Source of the DNA: Sphingomonas sp. Mn802worker
Lineage (GTDB): Bacteria > Pseudomonadota > Alphaproteobacteria > Sphingomonadales > Sphingomonadaceae
NCBI RefSeq assembly: GCF_000382485.1
Contig: NZ_AORY01000014.1
Coordinates: 1-64,000 of the forward strand
Length of the DNA stretch: 64,000 nucleotides
Reading direction: 5' to 3'
Position numbers and translations under genes: made by a program. Positions 24,571 to 33,726 of this stretch are shown here, one piece after another; within the stretch, counting starts at the first letter, position 1, and every line of letters begins with the position of its first letter. The notes under the pieces were generated by a model that saw only the letters and a program-made list of their open reading frames with translations, ran no database searches and was not told the DNA's origin.

Positions 24571-25616
24571 TGGATCACGCGACCGATGACCTGATCGTCG
24601 AAACCGCGGATGCGGTCGGGCGCATTCGGCTGAACCGGCCCAGGGCGATCCACGCGCTCAACACCGCGATGTGCAACGGCGTGCTCGCCGCGCTGGAAGC
24701 GTGGCGGGCGGACGCGGACGTGCGCGTCGTGACGATCGACCACGCCGAGGGCAGAGGGTTCTGCGCGGGCGGCGACATCCGCATGTTGGCCGAGAGCGGC
24801 GCGAAAGACGGCGCCCTGGCGCGGCAGTTCTTCTTTACCGAATATCGCATGAACCACCGGCTGTTCACCTATGCCAAGGACACGGTCGCGTTCATGGACG
24901 GGATCACGATGGGCGGCGGCGTCGGCATCTCGCAGCCGTGCCGTTTCCGCGTCGCGACCGAGAACACGCGCCTGGCGATGCCCGAGACGGGGATCGGGCT
25001 GTTCCCCGACGTCGGCGGCGGCTGGTATCTGTCGCGGTTGCCGGGTCGGATCGGGCAATATTTGGCGCTGACCGGGCACCGGCTCGATGGTGCGGAATGC
25101 CATGCGCTCGGCCTCGCAACGCATTACCTGCCCGCGAGCGCGCTGGACGAGGCGAAAGCGCGGATCGCGGAGGGGTCGCAGGCGGTGCTCGATGGTCTTG
25201 CGATCGACGCGCCCGATGCTCGCATTCTCGCACAGCGTGACGCAATCGACCAACTGTTCGCGTCCGATCGGCTGGAGGAGGTGTTCGCCGCACTGGAGGC
25301 GGACACGTCCGAGTTCGCGCAAGCGACGCTCGCGACGCTCCGCACCAAGTCGCCGCAGACGATGAAGGTGTCCTTGAAGCTGCTCAAGGATGGCGCGGGA
25401 ATGGCGACCTTCGCCGACGAGATGCGGCAGGAATATGCGGTCGGCAGCCGCGTGGTGCAGCGGCACGACTTCCTGGAGGGCGTGCGCGCGGTGATCGTCG
25501 ACAAGGACAATGCGCCCCGCTGGAACCCCGCGACGCCGGAAGGGGTCAGCGATCACGTGATCGACCAGATCTTCGCGCCACTTCCGCAAGCCGAGGCGTG
25601 GACGCCGCACGACTGA
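24570..25616 (+). CDS. 3-hydroxyisobutyryl-CoA hydrolase
   Basis: This crotonase-fold thioesterase releases 3-hydroxyisobutyrate from its CoA ester in valine degradation. Length is 348 residues, longer than enoyl-CoA hydratases because of the C-terminal extension typical of HIBCH. Oxyanion-hole motifs are [10 protein letters not shown] and the [13 protein letters not shown] segment; the acid [21 protein letters not shown] is the HIBCH signature. The C-terminus has the family's [17 protein letters not shown] and [17 protein letters not shown] blocks. It starts on the ATG that overlaps the previous stop by 1 bp. Confidence 0.95.
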   Translation: MDHATDDLIVETADAVGRIRLNRPRAIHALNTAMCNGVLAALEAWRADADVRVVTIDHAEGRGFCAGGDIRMLAESGAKDGALARQFFFTEYRMNHRLFTYAKDTVAFMDGITMGGGVGISQPCRFRVATENTRLAMPETGIGLFPDVGGGWYLSRLPGRIGQYLALTGHRLDGAECHALGLATHYLPASALDEAKARIAEGSQAVLDGLAIDAPDARILAQRDAIDQLFASDRLEEVFAALEADTSEFAQATLATLRTKSPQTMKVSLKLLKDGAGMATFADEMRQEYAVGSRVVQRHDFLEGVRAVIVDKDNAPRWNPATPEGVSDHVIDQIFAPLPQAEAWTPHD

Positions 25617-25632
25617 TCCGAAGGAGCTACGA

Positions 25633-26409
25633 ATGGCCGAGTACGAAACCATCCTGGTCGAGCAGCGCGGGCGTGTGACGCTCGTCACGCTCAACCGTCC
25701 GCAGGCGCTGAACGCGCTCAACAGCCAGGTGCTCGCCGACCTGCTCGCCGCCTTCGCTGCGTTCGACGCCGACGCGTCGCAGGGCTGCGCAGTGCTGACC
25801 GGCAGCGAGAAGGCGTTCGCCGCCGGCGCCGACATCAAGGAGATGCAGGCACAAGGCTTCGCCGACATGTACGGCGGCAATTTCTTCGGCGGATATGAGC
25901 GGCTGACGCAGACGCGCAAACCCATCATCGCGGCGGTCGCCGGCTATGCTTTAGGCGGCGGGTGCGAGCTCGCCATGATGTGCGACTTCATCCTGGCGGC
26001 GGACACGGCCAAGTTCGGGCAGCCCGAGATCAAGCTGGCGGTGTCGCCCGGCATGGGCGGGTCGCAGCGGCTGACCCGCGCGGTCGGCAAGGCGAAGGCG
26101 ATGGAGATGTGCCTGACCGGGCGCATGATAGACGCCGCCGAGGCCGAGCGTGCCGGTCTCGTCAGCCGCATCGTCCCTGCCGCCGAGCTGGTCGAGGAAG
26201 CGGTGAAAACCGCGGCGACGATCGCGGGCATGGCGCCGCTCGCCGTCATCGCCAACAAGGAGATGGTCAACGCCGCGTTCGAAACCGGCCTCGCGCAGGG
26301 TGTTCAGTTCGAGCGGCGGCTGTTCCACGGCCTGTTCGGCACCGCCGACCAGAAGGAAGGCATGAGCGCCTTCGTCGAGAAGCGCGCGGGCAACTGGTCG
26401 GGCAAGTGA
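25633..26409 (+). CDS. Enoyl-CoA hydratase
   Basis: This crotonase-family hydratase of 258 residues adds water across the double bond of an enoyl-CoA, here most likely methacrylyl-CoA to 3-hydroxyisobutyryl-CoA. Both catalytic glutamates are present: Glu112 in LGGGCELAM and Glu132 in [15 protein letters not shown]. The oxyanion hole is [10 protein letters not shown]. It has a strong AAGGAG ribosome site and lies 16 bp behind the hydrolase gene. The protein is also very similar to general short-chain hydratases, so it may serve fatty acids too. Confidence 0.95.
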   Translation: MAEYETILVEQRGRVTLVTLNRPQALNALNSQVLADLLAAFAAFDADASQGCAVLTGSEKAFAAGADIKEMQAQGFADMYGGNFFGGYERLTQTRKPIIAAVAGYALGGGCELAMMCDFILAADTAKFGQPEIKLAVSPGMGGSQRLTRAVGKAKAMEMCLTGRMIDAAEAERAGLVSRIVPAAELVEEAVKTAATIAGMAPLAVIANKEMVNAAFETGLAQGVQFERRLFHGLFGTADQKEGMSAFVEKRAGNWSGK

Positions 26410-26496
26410 CGCGGGATCGGTTGCCGCAGTGAGGTCCTCGGCCGGCTTCGGAATGGGGAGCGGGTTGCGGCGAATAAATCTGGAGAGGACGGGATA

Positions 26497-27390
26497 ATGG
26501 CACGCGTCGGTTTTATCGGACTGGGCAACATGGGCGGCGGAATGGCCGCGAACCTGGCGAAGGCGGGGCACGACGTGCACGCGTTCGACCTGTCGGCCGA
26601 CGCGCTCGACAAGGCGAAGGCGGCCGGGTGCCTGCCGGTCGGCTCCGCGCGCGAAGCGGCGGAGGGTGCGGAGGCGATCATCACCATGCTGCCCGCCGGC
26701 ACCCACGTCGAGCAGGTCTACCGTGAGAGCGTGTTCGATGCGGCATCCCCGTCGGCGGTGCTGATCGACTCCTCGACGATCGACGTCGCGACCGCGCGGC
26801 GTGTGGCGGAAGCGTCGACCGCGCGCGGGCTGCTCGCGGTCGACGCGCCGGTGTCGGGCGGCATCGCGGCGGCAAATGCGGGGACGCTGACCTTCATGGT
26901 CGGCGGCAGCAACGAGGCGGTCGAGCAGGCCAAGCCGTTCCTCGACGCGATGGCGAAGTCGGTGTTCCACGTCGGCGCGAGCGGCGCGGGGCAGGCGGTG
27001 AAGATGTGCAACAACCTCGTCCTTGCCTCCACCATGATCGCGACGTGCGAGGCATTCGCGCTTGCCGAGAAGCTCGGGCTCGACCCGCAGGCGTTCTACG
27101 ATGTCGGCAGCGTGTCGACCGCGCAGAGCTGGTCGATGACCTCCTATTGCCCGGTGCCGGGGGTCGGACCCGAGAGCCCGGCCGACCGCGGCTATCAGGG
27201 CGGGTTCGCGACCGCGCTGATGCTCAAGGATTTGCGGCTCGCGATGGCGGCGGCGGCGGACGCGGGCGCGGACGTGCCGATGGGAACGCGCGCGAAGGAG
27301 CTGTACGAGGCATTTGCCGAAGCGGGTGAGGGTGCGACCGACTTCTCCGGTATTTTCAGGACGTTCGGCTCCGGTTCGGCCGGCGCCTAA
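26497..27390 (+). CDS. mmsB: 3-hydroxyisobutyrate dehydrogenase
   Basis: This NAD-dependent enzyme makes methylmalonate semialdehyde from 3-hydroxyisobutyrate, the step feeding MmsA. Length is 297 residues. The Rossmann motif GLGNMGGGMAANL begins at residue 8, the substrate loop is DAPVSGGIAAANAGTL, and catalytic Lys169 is in GAGQAVKMCNN. The GGAGAGGA ribosome site is 9 bp before the ATG. An 87-bp gap separates it from the hydratase, longer than elsewhere in the operon. It completes the set needed from isobutyryl-CoA to propionyl-CoA. Confidence 0.96.
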   Translation: MARVGFIGLGNMGGGMAANLAKAGHDVHAFDLSADALDKAKAAGCLPVGSAREAAEGAEAIITMLPAGTHVEQVYRESVFDAASPSAVLIDSSTIDVATARRVAEASTARGLLAVDAPVSGGIAAANAGTLTFMVGGSNEAVEQAKPFLDAMAKSVFHVGASGAGQAVKMCNNLVLASTMIATCEAFALAEKLGLDPQAFYDVGSVSTAQSWSMTSYCPVPGVGPESPADRGYQGGFATALMLKDLRLAMAAAADAGADVPMGTRAKELYEAFAEAGEGATDFSGIFRTFGSGSAGA

Positions 27391-27423
27391 GGCGAGCCCG
27401 GATCGGGCATAATCCTCGTTGCG

Positions 27424-27455
27424 CCGCGCACGGAACGCGCTATCGTCGTGCGCGG
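27424..27455. repeat. Perfect inverted repeat between mmsB and the TetR gene
   Basis: CCGCGCACG (27424-27432) and CGTGCGCGG (27447-27455) are exact complements separated by 14 bases, 44 bp before the TetR start and 34 bp after mmsB. It may be the regulator's own operator or a terminator for the valine operon; there is no U-tract. Confidence 0.45.
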
Positions 27456-27498
27456 AGAGGATGCCGCAACGGCACCGACGACAAGGGCGAGTATAGCG

Positions 27499-28209
27499 AT
27501 GCCCATTCATCGGGGGGCGGGAAGCAACCCGTCGCGTGAACGATCGCCTGTACCTGCATCCGGCGTGCCCGCGTCTGGTGCGCGAGTGGCGCGGCGGCGC
27601 AATTCGGCCGACCAACTGCTCGACGCCGCCAGCGCGCTAATGACCGAGCGTAATTCGGTCCACATCACCTTTGCCGATATCGCGGAGCGATCCGGGCTCA
27701 ACTCCGCGCTGATCCACTACCGTTTCGGCGGCAAGCCGGGGCTGTTCCGCGCGCTGCTGGAGCGTGATGCGGGCGGCGTGTTTCCGCATCTCGACGCGCT
27801 GATCGCGTCCGACCGCAGTGCGGCCGAGAAGCTGCGGCTGCACGTGCACGGCGTGATCCGCGTTTACTGGCGGCACCCGTACATCAGTCGGCTGGTGGAA
27901 GTGATGACGGCCGAAAGCGAGTCGGACAGCGCGCGCTTCATCGCGCAGCGATTCACGACGCCGATCGCCGCCGCGCACGCCGCGATCCTGGCGCAGGGCG
28001 TGGCGGAGGGAACGTTCCGCCGCGTCGATCCGATGCTGTTCTACTTTACGTTGTTCGGCGCGTGCGAACATCTGTTCAGCGCGCGCCACTCGCTCAGCTG
28101 GTCGTTCGGCGTGGACGCGATCGACGAGGAACTGAGCCGCCGCTACGCCGATCAGGTCGCGGACACGGTGCTGGGCGGGGTGCTGCTGCGCGCGTGCGGC
28201 AGCGCGTGA
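27499..28209 (+). CDS. TetR-family transcriptional regulator
   Basis: This is a TetR-type repressor of about 236 residues. An unstructured Ser/Pro/Arg-rich head of some 30 residues precedes the helix-turn-helix (ITFADIAERSGLNSALIHYRF, then GGKPGLFRALLE). The rest is an all-helical ligand and dimer domain with an aromatic-rich C-terminal part. ATG 27499 is the likeliest start; GTG 27448 would lengthen the head. The next gene on the opposite strand is only 4 bp from its stop, so it may regulate that barrel gene, the valine operon or itself. The ligand is unknown. Confidence 0.88.
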   Translation: MPIHRGAGSNPSRERSPVPASGVPASGARVARRRNSADQLLDAASALMTERNSVHITFADIAERSGLNSALIHYRFGGKPGLFRALLERDAGGVFPHLDALIASDRSAAEKLRLHVHGVIRVYWRHPYISRLVEVMTAESESDSARFIAQRFTTPIAAAHAAILAQGVAEGTFRRVDPMLFYFTLFGACEHLFSARHSLSWSFGVDAIDEELSRRYADQVADTVLGGVLLRACGSA

Positions 28210-28213
28210 GGCG

Positions 28214-29428
28214 TCACAGCGCCCATTCCGCGGTCAGCCAGAATTTCTGCGTGTCGGTGCCGAAGCGATCGGCGAGGTAATCGGCGTAGCGCGCCGACCA
28301 CGTGACGCCGCCCACACTAGCGCTGGCAAGCAGGTTGACCTCGTCGCCGTAGCTGCGCACGAGACGATCGCTGTTGTAATGGTGCGCGAAGGCGGACAGC
28401 TCGACGTTGCGTGCCCGACCGAGCGTCGGCCAGCGCGCGCCGAGTCCGGCGTAGACGTCGCGCACGCCGTCCGCTGGCGTGGTCGTGAACTTGTCGGCCC
28501 AGCCCTGAAACCCGAATACAGCACCGTATGGTGTCTGAACGCTGGTGAGCGCGCGACCGTCGCTTGCACCGAGCACCTCGTAACCGAACGTCGCGACGAT
28601 CGCGTGTCGCGACAGCTTGGCCTCGGCGAGCCAATAGTCGGCGGCATAGTCGTTCGGGTTGCGCGCATAGTCGCTCTGCCGCGCGTAACTGAGCGCGTAA
28701 TCGACTGCGTAGCCGCCGCCGAGCGCGCGCTTCCCTGCCAGCCGCGCACCATAGGTCTGGCTGGAGAGGCGATAGCCCTGGTACGCGGCCTCATCCGCAT
28801 CGATCAGGTAGGCGAAGCCGGTCAGCGTGCCGATCGGCGATGCGTAGCCGAGGAGCGCAAACACGCTGTTGCCGCCGATCGAGCGCGGGCGCGCGCCGCG
28901 CCCGTCGATGCCGTTGATCGGGCGCACGTTCCATACGTAGCTGATGTCCACCGTCAGTTTGGGCGCGAGCGTCGCTTGCGCACGTACCGCATCGAAGGTC
29001 TGCGCATTCTGCCGGAACTTCGCCGCACCGACGAAGCGCTGGTCGAGCAGCGCCAGATACTGCCGTCCGGCGGTGAAGGTCGCGCGGTCGGGTACGGCGT
29101 AGGACAAAGAAGCGCGGTTCAGCTCGATGTTCTGCGGATCGGCGATCGTCGGCCGCCCGGTGTCGCCCTCCAGCCCATCGAAATAGCGCGTCCCGATCGC
29201 GAGCGTGCCTTCGCCCTCGATCAGCGCGGAGAGGCGGTCGTAATCTGCCTCGACGCCGGTTCGGACGCGCAGGGTCACCGCGTCGGAGCGGCGCGGCAGG
29301 CCGTCCTGCTCCACGCCCTCGTAGCGCAGCCGTGCCTCGGCGAGCGGATCGAGCGTTACCGTCTGCGCGGTGACACTGCCCGCAGCCGCCAGCGACGCGG
29401 CAAGCGCGGAGAAAAGATAACGCTGCAT
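28214..29428 (-). CDS. Outer-membrane beta-barrel protein, alginate-export/porin-like
   Basis: This is a 404-residue exported barrel. A signal peptide (MQRYLFSALAASLAAAGSVTAQ) is followed by strands that alternate polar and apolar residues and begin with EARLRYEGVEQDGL and AVTLRVRTGVEADYDRLSAL, typical of the alginate-export-like porin group. The last residues (FWLTAEWAL) end as a barrel strand, although the terminal residue is Leu rather than Phe. The solute is unknown. ATG 29428 is chosen for the signal peptide and the AAAGGGG site; the longer frame to 29479 is discounted. It converges on the TetR gene. Confidence 0.8.
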   Translation of the reverse strand: MQRYLFSALAASLAAAGSVTAQTVTLDPLAEARLRYEGVEQDGLPRRSDAVTLRVRTGVEADYDRLSALIEGEGTLAIGTRYFDGLEGDTGRPTIADPQNIELNRASLSYAVPDRATFTAGRQYLALLDQRFVGAAKFRQNAQTFDAVRAQATLAPKLTVDISYVWNVRPINGIDGRGARPRSIGGNSVFALLGYASPIGTLTGFAYLIDADEAAYQGYRLSSQTYGARLAGKRALGGGYAVDYALSYARQSDYARNPNDYAADYWLAEAKLSRHAIVATFGYEVLGASDGRALTSVQTPYGAVFGFQGWADKFTTTPADGVRDVYAGLGARWPTLGRARNVELSAFAHHYNSDRLVRSYGDEVNLLASASVGGVTWSARYADYLADRFGTDTQKFWLTAEWAL

Positions 29429-29498
29429 GATCACCCCTTTGCGGAGGCGGCCATGCGACAGGCGCGGGGGCGCGCGCAACCCCGCGCCATTTGGCAGG

Positions 29499-30923
29499 TC
29501 AGGCGGGCGCGCCGGTGATCGTCTTCACTTCCATGAAGTCGGCGAGGCCGTATTTGCCGTTCTCGCGCCCGTTGCCCGACTGCTTGTAGCCGCCGAACGG
29601 TGCGGCGATGTCGGGCGACCAGCTGTTGATCGTGACCAGTCCGGCGCGCAGGCGACCCGCAACCTTTGCCGCCTCTGCCGGATCGCCCGAGATCGTCGCC
29701 GACAGGCCATATTCGGTGTCGTTGGCGATCCGCACGCCCTCGTCGATCCCGTCGTAGCTGGTGATCGTCGCGACAGGGCCGAACGTTTCCTCCTGCGCGA
29801 TGCGCATGTCGGGGGTCACGTCGGTGAACAGCGTCGGCTGGATAAAGAAGCCCGCATTGCGTCCATCGGGTCGGCCAGGGCCACCGGTGACGAGCGTCGC
29901 GCCCTCGTCGATCGCCGACTGGATCAGCGACTGGATCTTCTCGAACTGTGCCTTGTTGACGACCGGTCCGATATGCTGGCCTTCGTCCATCGGGTTGCCG
30001 ACCGGCGTCTGCTCCATCATCGACTTCACGATCGCGGTTGCTTGCTCGACCTGACTGCGGTGCACGAGCAGGCGGGTGGGGGCGATGCAGCTCTGCCCCG
30101 AATTGGCGAGCACGCCCGCAACCGTGGGGGGCAGCACCGTGCCGAGGTCCGCGCCCTCCAGCACTAGGTTTGCAGCTTTCCCGCCCAGTTCCTGATGCAC
30201 GCGCTTGACCGTCGCCGCCGCTGCCTGCGCGACTGCGATCCCGGCGCGGGTCGATCCGGTGAAGCTGACCATGTCGACGCCGCGGTGCGCGCTGAGCGCC
30301 GCGCCGACCCCGGCACCGTCGCCGTTGACGAGGTTGAAGACGCCCGCGGGAACGCCCGCCGCGTGCATGATCTCGGCCAGGATCACCGCGCAGCCCGGCG
30401 CCTCTTCGCTGGGTTTCAGGATCATCGTATCACCGGCGGCGAGCGCGGGCGCGACCTTGGCGCAGATCTGGTTGAGCGGCCAGTTCCACGGCGTGATCAT
30501 CGCGACGACGCCGAGCGGTTCGTGGACGACGCGCGCCTTGCCGATCGTTTCCTCAAAGGTGAAGCTGTCGAGCGCCTTGAGCGTCGCGGCGAAATGGCCG
30601 AGCCCGGTCGGCGCCTGCGCCGCCATCGCAAGCCCGATCGGCGCACCCATCTCCTGCGCCATCGCACGCGCGAGGTCGGGGATGCGCGTCTTGTACTCGG
30701 CGATGATGCGCATCAGCACCGCCTTGCGCTCGTCGACGCTCGTCTGCGACCAGGTCTCGAACGCGGCGCGCGCCGCGGCTACCGCACGGTCGACATCGGC
30801 AGGGGTGCCGAGCGTGATCTCGGTGCAGGGCTGCTCGGTCGCGGGGTCGATCACCTGATAGCGGCGGCCGCCGTCGCTCTCGACCCATTCGCCGTTGATA
30901 TAGTGCTTGAGGTAGCTGTTCAC
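29499..30923 (-). CDS. NAD(P)-dependent aldehyde dehydrogenase
   Basis: This is an aldehyde dehydrogenase superfamily enzyme of 474 residues. It has the NAD motif GVVAMITPWNWPLNQICAKVAPAL, the structural FTGSTRAG, the Glu in ELGGKAANLVL and catalytic Cys in NSGQSCIAPTR. It oxidises an aldehyde to the acid with NAD(P). The substrate is not shown by context: the outer-membrane barrel is the neighbour on one side, and a divergent beta-helix protein on the other. Length and motifs resemble the broad-specificity group of AldA/YdcW-like enzymes. The start is GTG. Confidence 0.94.
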   Translation of the reverse strand: MNSYLKHYINGEWVESDGGRRYQVIDPATEQPCTEITLGTPADVDRAVAAARAAFETWSQTSVDERKAVLMRIIAEYKTRIPDLARAMAQEMGAPIGLAMAAQAPTGLGHFAATLKALDSFTFEETIGKARVVHEPLGVVAMITPWNWPLNQICAKVAPALAAGDTMILKPSEEAPGCAVILAEIMHAAGVPAGVFNLVNGDGAGVGAALSAHRGVDMVSFTGSTRAGIAVAQAAAATVKRVHQELGGKAANLVLEGADLGTVLPPTVAGVLANSGQSCIAPTRLLVHRSQVEQATAIVKSMMEQTPVGNPMDEGQHIGPVVNKAQFEKIQSLIQSAIDEGATLVTGGPGRPDGRNAGFFIQPTLFTDVTPDMRIAQEETFGPVATITSYDGIDEGVRIANDTEYGLSATISGDPAEAAKVAGRLRAGLVTINSWSPDIAAPFGGYKQSGNGRENGKYGLADFMEVKTITGAPA

Positions 30924-31082
30924 GCGCGCTCTCCACCGTATGTTCTGCTTTGCTCAGGGTGATGGCGCGGGGCGCAGAGCGTTGCAAGGTGAAACGCAGA
31001 TCGGCGGAACGATGCCCTACCGTGCCGGTATGGTACGGTCGGGCGCATGTTTAAGCTGGCGCGCCGGTCGGCATGTCGGTTA

Positions 31083-31126
31083 ACCCTCTTTGCGGGTGGC
31101 GTGGTTCACCCGCACGCGTGCAAGGG
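31083..31126 (+). repeat. Stem-loop upstream of the beta-helix gene
   Basis: The core stem GCGGGTG (31092-31098) pairs with CACCCGC (31107-31113) across an 8-base loop, flanked by an imperfect ACCCT/GGGT arm. It lies about 25-60 bp before the start at 31150, so it may form in the mRNA leader or act as an operator. Confidence 0.3.
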
Positions 31127-31149
31127 TGCCGACGATCAAGGAGTCGTCC

Positions 31150-32079
31150 ATGCGCAAGTTCCTGCCCCTCATCGCGCTCACGCTCGCCGTTCCTGCGGCA
31201 GCACAGGGGTCCGGTCCCTTCACGGTCCAACAGACCGGCCAATCGTTCAACAAGCTGGACGACGCGCTGATGGCGGTGCGCGGGCAGGACGTCACGGTGG
31301 TGATCGCGCCGGGTACGTACCATGAATGCGCGGTGCAGCAGGCCGGGCACGTCACCCTCAAGGCGGCGCGGCCGGGTTCGGTGATCTTTGACGGCACGAC
31401 GTGCGAGGGCAAGGCAGCCTTGGTGTTGCGCGGAGAGGGCTCGGCGGTCGACGGCATTGTGTTCCGCAACATGCGCGTCGAGGACGGCAATGGCGCCGGC
31501 ATCCGCATCGAGCTGGGTGACCTGACCGTCACCAATTCGATGTTCCTCGACAGCCAGGAAGGCATTTTGGGCGCGACCGATCAGCCGACGCGCATCCGCA
31601 TCGATCATTCGACCTTCGCCGGGCTTGGCCAATGCGACGAGACGCCCGATTGCGCGCACTCGGTCTATCTGGCGACGCACGGCAGCGTGACGATCACCAA
31701 TTCACGCTTCGAGCGCGGGCGCGGTGGGCATTACGTCAAGATCCGCGCACCCCGCGTGTCGATCACCAACAACAGCTTCGACGATACGCAGGGCCGCAAG
31801 ACCAATTATGCGATCGACCTGCCCGAGGGCGGGACGGGGCGGATCGCCGACAATGTCTTCGTGCAGGGCACGCACAAGGAGAATTGGACCGGCTTCATCG
31901 TCGTCGCGGCCGAGGCGAAGAACTTCTCCTCCGCCGGCTTGCAGGTTGAGGGCAACACCGCCTCGCTCGCACCGGGGCAGGACAAGCAGCCCGCCTTCGT
32001 CGCCAACGCGAGCGGTGACCGGATGGCGATTGGGCAGAATCGGCTGGGCGCTGGGATCAAGCCGTACGAGACGCGCTGA
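31150..32079 (+). CDS. Secreted right-handed beta-helix protein
   Basis: This is a 309-residue exported protein. A Sec signal peptide (MRKFLPLIALTLAVPAAAQG) is followed by tandem beta-helix turns such as VRGQDVTVVIAPGTYHE, HVTLKAARPGSVIFDGT, AAGIRIELGDLTVTNSMFLD and VTITNSRFERGRGGHYVKI, a pattern seen in pectate-lyase-like and carbohydrate-binding proteins. The N-terminal GPFTVQQTGQSFNKLDDAL resembles PbH1-repeat proteins with a pectinesterase-like start. No catalytic acid set could be assigned. The ATG at 31150 has AAGGAG 7 bp upstream; the frame extends to 31090 without a signal peptide. Confidence 0.85.
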   Translation: MRKFLPLIALTLAVPAAAQGSGPFTVQQTGQSFNKLDDALMAVRGQDVTVVIAPGTYHECAVQQAGHVTLKAARPGSVIFDGTTCEGKAALVLRGEGSAVDGIVFRNMRVEDGNGAGIRIELGDLTVTNSMFLDSQEGILGATDQPTRIRIDHSTFAGLGQCDETPDCAHSVYLATHGSVTITNSRFERGRGGHYVKIRAPRVSITNNSFDDTQGRKTNYAIDLPEGGTGRIADNVFVQGTHKENWTGFIVVAAEAKNFSSAGLQVEGNTASLAPGQDKQPAFVANASGDRMAIGQNRLGAGIKPYETR

Positions 32080-32134
32080 CGCCTAAACGTTTCGCTTCCA
32101 TCGTGTGAGCAGTCGCGGCTATCGCTGCGGGATC

Positions 32135-33667
32135 ATGATCAAGCACGCATTGTCCGTCACCCGCGAGGGTGATTTCGCCCAATGGTACCAGACCGTCATC
32201 AGCGAGGCCGACCTCGCCGAGGAGAGCGGCGTGCGCGGGTGCATGGTGATCCGCCCGTGGGGTTACGGCATCTGGGAGCGGATGCAGCGGTTGCTCGACG
32301 ACGCGATCAAGGCGACCGGGCACGAGAATTGCTACTTTCCGCTGTTCATTCCGCTCAGCTATTTCGAGAAGGAAGCCGAGCACGTCGAGGGCTTTGCCAA
32401 GGAGATGGCGGTCGTCACGCACCACCGGTTGGTCGCGGACGGAAAGGGAGGCCTCGTCCCCGATCCCGCCGCGAAGCTGGAGGAGCCGCTGGTGGTGCGG
32501 CCGACCAGCGAGACGGTGATCGGCGCGGCCTTCTCGCGCTGGGTGCAGTCGTGGCGCGACCTGCCGGTCCTGATCAACCAATGGGCCAATGTCGTGCGCT
32601 GGGAAATGCGCACGCGCATGTTCCTGCGCACCGCCGAGTTCCTGTGGCAGGAGGGGCATACCGCGCACGCCAGCGCCGAGGAGGCACGCGACGAGACGCT
32701 GAAAATGCTCGAGGTCTACCGCGACTTCGCCGAGAACGCGGTCGCGCTGCCGGTGATCGCGGGCGAAAAGCCGGAGAACGAGCGCTTCCCCGGTGCGGTC
32801 GCGACCTACTCGATCGAGGCGATGATGCAGGATGGCAAGGCGCTGCAGGCCGGCACCTCGCACTTCCTCGGCACCAACTTCGCCAGCGCGCAGAACATCC
32901 GCTTTCAGAATGCCGAGGGGCAGCTCGAACTCGCCAATACGACCAGCTGGGGCGTGTCGACGCGGATGATCGGCGGGCTGATCATGGTGCACGGCGACGA
33001 CGACGGGCTGCGCGTGCCGCCGCGGGTCGCGCCGTGGCAGGTGGTGATCGTGCCGATGCTGCGCGACAACGCGGACGACGCCGCGCTGGTCGACTATTGC
33101 AAGGCGCTGCAACAGGCGCTGGCGCTGCAAAGTGCGCTAGGCGAGCCGGTGCGCGCGCTGCTCGATCTGAAAGCGGTCAAGTCGACCAACAAGCGCTGGG
33201 GGTGGGTGAAGAAGGGCGCGCCAATCGTGATCGAGGTCGGCGGGCGCGACATGGCCGCAGGCAACGTGTCGGTGATCCGTCGCGACCGGCTGTACCGCGC
33301 CGACGGCAAGCTCGACAGCGTCGGCACGGCGAAGGACGATTTCGTCGGCGGCGTCGGCGCGATGCTCGCCGACATCCAGCAGTCGCTGTTCGACGAGGCC
33401 GACGCGCGGTTGAAGGCGAACATCACGCCTGCCGATGACTGGGCGCAGGTCGAGGCGCACTTCGCCGATGGCAACAAGACGCCCGGCTGGCTCGACGTGC
33501 GCTGGTCGCGGCCGACCGGGGACGCGCTCGACAAGGTGGTCGAGCGGCTGAAGGCGCTCAAGCTCACGCTGCGCAACGCGCCGATGGGGCAGACGCACCC
33601 GGAGGGGCAGTGCATCTTCACCGGCGAGCCGTGCGTCGAGCGCGTGCTGGTCGGGCGCGCGTACTGA
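32135..33667 (+). CDS. proS: Proline--tRNA ligase, archaeal/eukaryotic-type
   Basis: This class II synthetase attaches proline to tRNA-Pro. The 510-residue length, without the bacterial INS editing insertion, and the C-terminal Tyr (GRAY) mark the eukaryote/archaea-like form. Motif 2 is around RWEMRTRMFLRTAEFLWQEGH, and motif 3 lies near the YSIEAMMQDGKALQAGTSH and NTTSWGVSTRMIGG region. The anticodon-binding domain includes LLDLKAVKSTNKRWGWVKKG, followed by the C-terminal domain CIFTGEPC. ATG 32135 (MIKHALSVTREGDFAQWY) is the family start. It lies 59 bp ahead of rnr. Confidence 0.96.
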   Translation: MIKHALSVTREGDFAQWYQTVISEADLAEESGVRGCMVIRPWGYGIWERMQRLLDDAIKATGHENCYFPLFIPLSYFEKEAEHVEGFAKEMAVVTHHRLVADGKGGLVPDPAAKLEEPLVVRPTSETVIGAAFSRWVQSWRDLPVLINQWANVVRWEMRTRMFLRTAEFLWQEGHTAHASAEEARDETLKMLEVYRDFAENAVALPVIAGEKPENERFPGAVATYSIEAMMQDGKALQAGTSHFLGTNFASAQNIRFQNAEGQLELANTTSWGVSTRMIGGLIMVHGDDDGLRVPPRVAPWQVVIVPMLRDNADDAALVDYCKALQQALALQSALGEPVRALLDLKAVKSTNKRWGWVKKGAPIVIEVGGRDMAAGNVSVIRRDRLYRADGKLDSVGTAKDDFVGGVGAMLADIQQSLFDEADARLKANITPADDWAQVEAHFADGNKTPGWLDVRWSRPTGDALDKVVERLKALKLTLRNAPMGQTHPEGQCIFTGEPCVERVLVGRAY

Positions 33668-33726
33668 TTACTGCTTAACCCGTCCGCGCAGGTGACGCGG
33701 GCGGGCACAGCGCCTATCTCCGGCAC

